This document shows, piece after piece, positions 59,655-64,000 of a stretch of 64,000 bases of DNA; positions within the stretch are counted from its first letter, which is position 1; every line of letters starts with the position of its first letter. The DNA lies in the NCBI RefSeq assembly GCF_001458775.1, contig NZ_CZPZ01000007.1, forward strand, positions 1-64,000, in the 5' to 3' direction. The position numbers and the translations under genes are program-made. This DNA comes from Candidatus Nitrospira nitrificans (GTDB lineage: Bacteria > Nitrospirota > Nitrospiria > Nitrospirales > Nitrospiraceae). The notes under the pieces were generated by a model. The model was not told the origin of the DNA. It saw only the letters and a list, made by a program, of their open reading frames with translations, and searched no databases.

Positions 59655-61436
59655 ATGAAGGAATTTCCGACTCACTATAGAGTGTTGCGCGATCAGCGCC
59701 GCTGGGACGATGAGGTAGTGTCGCTATCCGGTCTTGCGGCGCGTGCGGACGGAACGCTGCAATTACAGGGTTTTCCGGATTCAACTGTCGTGGAGGAGTC
59801 CGGCACGTTGCTCGCCGGTCCGTTGGACGCAGGTGAAGGCGATATCTGGGACCGCTTGTGGGTTGAATCTGAGATTCCACCCGAGACATCGGTGTCGCTT
59901 GACGTTGCGGCGAGCCATAGCGGCGATACAGCCATAGGCACTCTGGTTTGGAAACGATCACCGTCACTCGATGTGTTGCTGCGGACGCTCATTGATGGCG
60001 GCAGCCGGTTCATCTGGCTGCGCATCACGCTGAGCAGCCACGATGGCCAGTCGACGCCGCTGCTTCTCCAAGTGCAGGCGTCCACGGGACAGCCGAGCTA
60101 TTTGGACCACTTGCCATCTATCTATCGACGTGACGATGCGGCTACCGGATTTCTGGAGCGCTGGTTGGCGCTGTTTCGTTCCGAGCTCGGCGATTGGGAT
60201 CGTGCGTTGGAAGCGCTGCCGCGTGAGTTCGATGCGCGCACGGTCGCCGAGGCCGATATGGGCAACCTCGCGGCATGGCTCGCGTTGGAGTTGCTGGCTC
60301 GCATGGAGAAGCCGGAGCAACGGCGGTTGTTGGTTGATGCGCCGGTTCTGTACCGGCAGCGCGGCACCCCGGCCGGCTTGCGTGAAATAGCGCGGCGCAC
60401 CTTGGGCGTCACTCTGCATCTCTTCGAAGCGTTCCGTGAGCGGCGGGTGTGGCGGTTGGGCGAAGGGTTGGGCTTGGGCCTTGATACGGCGCTCGCCGCG
60501 GCCACGCCCGATGGCATGATCGTGCCGGGTTTCACCTATGCCGATCGCCGGCTTGCCGGCTTGCGGGGGGATTATTACGAAGGAACGAAGTTTGAGATCC
60601 TGCGCTACACGCGTGTGGATCCGACCATTGATTTTAATTGGGCCAGACAGTCGCCGTTGACCACGGTGCCTTCTCAGGGACAGTTTTCAGCTGATAATTT
60701 TTCGGTCCGTTGGAGTGGGCAGGTACGGTCGCGCTTCAGCGAAACCTACACCTTTCGCACCATTTCGGATGATGGTGTGCGGTTGTGGGTCGGCGGCAAG
60801 AAAATCATCGAGAATTGGACAGATCACGCAGTTGCGACGGATGCCGGTCAGATCAGGCTGGATGCAGGACGTTGGTATCCGATCGTGCTGGAGTATTACG
60901 AAAAAGGCGATGTTGCGCTCATCGAGCTCCATTGGTCGAGCGCGAGCCAGCGCCAGGAAATTGTGCCGGAGGATTGTCTCTATTCGGTGCTGGACGAGAC
61001 GGCCGCTTTCGCGCCGGAACAGAATGACGGTTGTGGATTGTTGGAAGTGGGTCATTCGATCGTAGGCCAAGGGCGACCTTTGGCCGGCGAGGAGTACGGC
61101 GCGCCGCTCTCGGACGACTATGCGCATCTGTTTACGGCGATGGTCTATGCCGCGCAGGTGCCGCTTGTCTCGCAGCGTCAAGCCTTGCGTGATCTGGTTG
61201 AGACGGAAAAGCCGGCGCACACCGATTTCCAGCTCTGTCTGATCGAACCACGCATGCGCGTGGGTGCGCAGGCGCGAGTCGGTATCGACAGTGTCGTCGC
61301 CGGCCCTGGGCCCGCGATGCGGTTGGGCGCCGCGGAGCTCGGTGGTGGTTCGTATCTGGGTGGAGAAGCGCCACCAAACTTTCGGCACGGTTCCGGCCGC
61401 TCACGAGCCGAGGAGGCGTCTGTGCCGCTCAGCTAA
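59655..61436 (+). CDS. P2 gpI-like tail protein with inserted PA14 domain
   Basis: The 593-residue protein begins as a tail protein of the P2 gpI/TIGR02242 type (about 140-260, SYLDHLPSIYRRDDAATGFLERWLALFRSELGDW and VLYRQRGTPAGLREIARRTLGV). Residues about 302-443 form a PA14 domain (GLRGDYYEG, IDFNW, FSVRWSGQVR, TISDDGVRLWVGGKKII, YPIVLEYYEKGDVALIELHW), followed by a further tail region. PA14 domains typically bind carbohydrates. Here the domain probably gives a surface-binding site on the baseplate. Confidence 0.85.
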   Translation: MKEFPTHYRVLRDQRRWDDEVVSLSGLAARADGTLQLQGFPDSTVVEESGTLLAGPLDAGEGDIWDRLWVESEIPPETSVSLDVAASHSGDTAIGTLVWKRSPSLDVLLRTLIDGGSRFIWLRITLSSHDGQSTPLLLQVQASTGQPSYLDHLPSIYRRDDAATGFLERWLALFRSELGDWDRALEALPREFDARTVAEADMGNLAAWLALELLARMEKPEQRRLLVDAPVLYRQRGTPAGLREIARRTLGVTLHLFEAFRERRVWRLGEGLGLGLDTALAAATPDGMIVPGFTYADRRLAGLRGDYYEGTKFEILRYTRVDPTIDFNWARQSPLTTVPSQGQFSADNFSVRWSGQVRSRFSETYTFRTISDDGVRLWVGGKKIIENWTDHAVATDAGQIRLDAGRWYPIVLEYYEKGDVALIELHWSSASQRQEIVPEDCLYSVLDETAAFAPEQNDGCGLLEVGHSIVGQGRPLAGEEYGAPLSDDYAHLFTAMVYAAQVPLVSQRQALRDLVETEKPAHTDFQLCLIEPRMRVGAQARVGIDSVVAGPGPAMRLGAAELGGGSYLGGEAPPNFRHGSGRSRAEEASVPLS

Positions 61437-61448
61437 GGGGAGAACAAC

Positions 61449-63407
61449 ATGTTCAACTGTACCGAACCCTGTGCCTGTTCCGCTCTCATTGCACCGCAGC
61501 GCAATCATTACTTCTACGGCAAGTTGCTCGACGAGCGCAGCCTGCTTGATGAACAGCGCTATCTGAACCAGAAACGCTGGATGCTCAATCGGCTGAGCCT
61601 CGGGAAGGGTGTATTGTGCGGACTCACGGTCACCTGGTCGGACGACCGGATAGGCATCTCGCCGGGTGTCGCCATTGACGGGTGTGGAAGGGAAATCGTG
61701 GTGCCGGAACCGGTTACGATCAACCCTTGGCAAACGACCGACGATCGAGGCCTGTGGGTGCCGTCCCCGCTGCCGTCCGGTGGAATCCACGAAGTCTACC
61801 TTTGCCTGGCCTATGTCGAGTGTCCGACGGACTTTACGCCGGTGCTGGTGACGGACTGCGATACCGTGAACGGCATGGCCCCTTCGACGATCGTGGAGAA
61901 ATACGCGTTCCTTGTGAAGGAGGTGGCGTCCGGAGCGCCGCAGTCGCTGCCGCCTGCTTTGGACGAGAAGCTGTGCGCTGCTTTGTCGGGACCGGATGCC
62001 GAAACCAAGCGCGAGGAGGTCTCCGCCGTCTTGGCCAAGCGAGCCTGCGCCGACGGCGAGTCGACGCCCTGTGTCGTGATCGTCAGCAAGGTGACGCTGA
62101 CCGACGGGAAGATCACGGCGGTCGATGTCTGCGGCGCGCGCCCCATGGCGTACAGCAACCCGGCGTTATTCGAGATGATGCTGTGCCGCTCCGGGGGCGG
62201 AGCGGCAGGGCCAAAGGAGGATACCGGACCGGGCATTGATCGCGTCACTGTGACGCCGCTCGATTGCAAAGCGGACCCGACCGCGGCCATAGACGACACG
62301 AGCGAACAGGACACACGCATTCTCGCGCTGGGAATTCCACGGGGATGCGACGGCGCCGATGGGAAAGACGGTCTCGGACTTCATTCGGATCTGCCCAAGA
62401 TTCTGGATATCGGATGGACGCACGATGCGCTGTATGACTATCTGGCGCGATTACCGGGGAATCCGCCCTCGTATGAATGGAGCTTCGTGAAGCCCTTCAG
62501 AGACGACACGAACACAAGGTTTTTAACGGTCGCCGATGATCAGCCGTTGTTGATCGATAGGATCATCAAGGGCGAAAACGCGCCGCCGTTCACCATTTAT
62601 TTCAACCGAAAGCTGGCGGGTATTGACCCGCAAACATTGACGGTGCGCTTCAAACTGCCTCTCGTCAAAGTGGTCTCCGCAAGTCCGCTCGTCGTCGAGC
62701 CGCTGGGTGTTTACTTTGAGTTTGAGATTTATGGAGATATTTTGTCGGTTGATGTTCCCGCCGGCGTGGCTCCAGCGCCGACCACTCCTCATACGGGAGA
62801 GCGGTATCCCTACGCGGCTTCTTTCATTCCTCATCAGAACTTCTACTCCTTCTTGCCGATTTTGTTGTATCTGGGTCAGATCGGCACTTTTCAGAAAAAG
62901 CTCGCGCCGCCGACATTCAGTCTGTGTCTCAAGGGTGATTTTGTCTGGGCGCCGGGAGAAAACAATGCATTCGACGAAAAGGCCGTGCTGGATGCCGACA
63001 ATATCGGCGCTCGGGTCGGCCTCAACATGGCGCGACTCCCGCCGGTACGAGGCGGGAAAAATCCTTCCGGCAACCTGACCCAAGGCGGCGATTTTGAAAG
63101 CTGGTTCCGTCTTCAGTTGGGAAGATTGCCGATTGATGATCCCGCGGCCGGCGCATCGCCTGTTCTCGGCTCCCATATGATGAATGCGATAAAAACGCAG
63201 GGCATGAATCTTTCAGCCATGCCGGTCAGTGTTAACTTGGCAAGCATGAGCGAGTTGACCGATGCCGGGCTGACGAAAGCGCAAGCCACGGCAATTATTC
63301 GCGAGCGACAACAGGGCTGGTTCAGCAATCATCAGGATATCCTGAAACGAGCAAAGCTTTCAGACGCCGTCGTTCGAAAGATGCAGTCGAAGATCATCGC
63401 GCTCTGA
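61449..63407 (+). CDS. large eCIS decoration or fibre protein with C-terminal helix-hairpin-helix
   Basis: The 652-residue protein begins with the shared cluster module (about 18-100, HYFYGKLLDERSLLDEQRYLNQKRWMLNRL and GVLCGLTVTWSDD, ISPGVAIDGCGREI). It has many cysteines in the first 220 residues. The last 60 residues (VNLASMSELTDAGLTKAQATAIIRERQQGWFSNHQDIL) form a helix-hairpin-helix of ComEA type, which usually binds DNA; here it may only mediate protein contacts. Function is unproven. It has a GGGGAG site. Confidence 0.72.
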   Translation: MFNCTEPCACSALIAPQRNHYFYGKLLDERSLLDEQRYLNQKRWMLNRLSLGKGVLCGLTVTWSDDRIGISPGVAIDGCGREIVVPEPVTINPWQTTDDRGLWVPSPLPSGGIHEVYLCLAYVECPTDFTPVLVTDCDTVNGMAPSTIVEKYAFLVKEVASGAPQSLPPALDEKLCAALSGPDAETKREEVSAVLAKRACADGESTPCVVIVSKVTLTDGKITAVDVCGARPMAYSNPALFEMMLCRSGGGAAGPKEDTGPGIDRVTVTPLDCKADPTAAIDDTSEQDTRILALGIPRGCDGADGKDGLGLHSDLPKILDIGWTHDALYDYLARLPGNPPSYEWSFVKPFRDDTNTRFLTVADDQPLLIDRIIKGENAPPFTIYFNRKLAGIDPQTLTVRFKLPLVKVVSASPLVVEPLGVYFEFEIYGDILSVDVPAGVAPAPTTPHTGERYPYAASFIPHQNFYSFLPILLYLGQIGTFQKKLAPPTFSLCLKGDFVWAPGENNAFDEKAVLDADNIGARVGLNMARLPPVRGGKNPSGNLTQGGDFESWFRLQLGRLPIDDPAAGASPVLGSHMMNAIKTQGMNLSAMPVSVNLASMSELTDAGLTKAQATAIIRERQQGWFSNHQDILKRAKLSDAVVRKMQSKIIAL

Positions 63408-63517
63408 TAGCGTGGTGAGGCCTTGCTCGAGCCAAAAAAATTGTTGAGTCCGGCGAATCACGATCACTCGGAATGCATACTGACACTGGACCAAGAAAAC
63501 CCAATGAGGAGCATCAT

Positions 63518-64000
63518 ATGAGCTGTGACGATCTGATGGCCGGCCATGGCTGTGTAACACAAAGCGAGCACACCCGTTTCTATTCGCGTCAGCTCATCAC
63601 GGCCGATGACTTGACGCAGGATCAGATCTATTATCGCGCCAAGCGGCGCGCGCACAATCGCTTGCTGCACGGCTGGGGCATTGTGTGCGGCTTGGAGGTC
63701 AAGGCGAATCCGATATCGGGCGCGTCTGTGACTATCACGATTTGTCCGGGCTACGCCTTGAGTCCTCAAGGCGATGAGATCTATGTGCCCAAGGATGTTC
63801 AGTTTGATCTCGCTCGGTGCCTCGCCGGGCAGGACGCGCCTTGTCATCATCCATGCGCTCCCGTTACTCCTCGGGCGGTGGATTCAGCCGGAGAGTTGTA
63901 TGTCGCCATCAAGTACGTGGAGTGCCTATCGCACCCAGTGCGTGTTTCGCCGATTGGGTGCGGCTGTGACGAGACGGCCTGCGAGTATTCGCGAGTCCGC
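63518..64000 (+). CDS. partial eCIS protein with the shared N-terminal module
   Basis: The frame is open for 161 codons and runs off the window. It begins SCDDLMAGHG and then has the shared module (FYSRQLITADDLTQDQIYYRAKRRAHNRLLHGWGIVCGLEVK, ICPGYALSPQGDEIYVPKD), with many Cys and His afterwards. A GAGGAG site supports the ATG at 63518. The 110 bp before it shows no clear promoter. Full length and C-terminal domains are unknown. Confidence 0.72.
   Translation, partial: MSCDDLMAGHGCVTQSEHTRFYSRQLITADDLTQDQIYYRAKRRAHNRLLHGWGIVCGLEVKANPISGASVTITICPGYALSPQGDEIYVPKDVQFDLARCLAGQDAPCHHPCAPVTPRAVDSAGELYVAIKYVECLSHPVRVSPIGCGCDETACEYSRVR

Noticed and set aside
38342-64000. Prophage or type VI secretion system
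   Set aside because: No capsid, portal, terminase, integrase or TssJLM genes are present, and the ATPase and DUF4255 proteins are typical of eCIS. The part beyond 64000 remains unseen.
1-64000. CRISPR arrays, rRNA and tRNA genes
   Set aside because: No regularly spaced direct repeats, rRNA-like segments or tRNA T-loop signatures were seen by eye; a covariance-model scan was not possible.

Overview
The window looks like bacterial chromosome from the genus Nitrospira (phylum Nitrospirota) or a close relative. This rests on a five-subunit 2-oxoacid:ferredoxin oxidoreductase operon of the kind used in the reductive TCA cycle, on the housekeeping gene content and order, and on the moderately high GC content. 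It is recognition from the encoded proteins, not a database result.

Layout. (1) 1-1420: an IS256-family insertion sequence with visible terminal inverted repeats, inserted into a gene for a small secreted coiled-coil protein (1398-1856, minus). (2) 2172-5650: prs-rplY-pth-ychF on the plus strand. (3) 5919-8044: a membrane fatty-acid-hydroxylase-like protein, a TPMT-family methyltransferase and a decayed PIN-domain toxin locus. (4) 8101-12981, minus strand: a translesion/mutagenesis cassette imuB-dnaE2-udgX without an adjacent imuA. (5) 13209-21398: rpsF-ssb-rpsR, then DUF177-rpmF-plsX-fabH-fabD-fabG-acpP-fabF-rnc, the ribosomal-protein and type II fatty acid synthesis block. (6) 21455-28965: a periplasmic cyclophilin, a Cys/His-rich protein, a secreted beta-propeller, folD-metF-panB (one-carbon and pantothenate metabolism), DUF309-apaH, queF and a small MetV-like zinc protein. 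(7) 29411-33547: the oxidoreductase operon in the order beta-gamma-delta-epsilon-alpha, with a good promoter in front and a strong intrinsic terminator behind. (8) 33698-37965: small hypothetical genes, an Rsm22-like methyltransferase, a dual-specificity phosphatase and a formamidopyrimidine-DNA glycosylase, with palindromic repeats between them.

(9) 38179-64000 and beyond: an extracellular contractile injection system (eCIS, an Afp/PVC-like headless tail). A sigma-54-type promoter precedes a sigma-54 activator without a sensor domain. Then follow a winged-helix protein, an Afp15-like AAA+ ATPase, a 943-residue putative effector ending in a DNA/RNA non-specific endonuclease domain, a DUF4255 cap protein, one sheath, one tube, a tail-assembly chaperone, LysM, gp27-like and gp5-like spike proteins, PAAR, gp25, two baseplate-J proteins, and a set of large fibre or decoration proteins. 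These last carry HxH motifs, a PA14 domain or a helix-hairpin-helix. The final gene runs off the window.

The most striking observation is in the eCIS. The tail chaperone gene (48503-48868) ends on a G_GGG_GGG heptamer, followed after 5 nt by a 12-bp hairpin, and the conserved DUF6760-like frame that follows has no usable start codon and lies in the -1 frame. This is the layout of the programmed -1 frameshift that makes the two tail chaperones of phages such as P2 and lambda. I propose the same mechanism here. Other points worth following are the nuclease effector, the self-contained sigma-54 control, the PA14 insertion and HxH fibre, and the ImuB-DnaE2-UdgX cassette.
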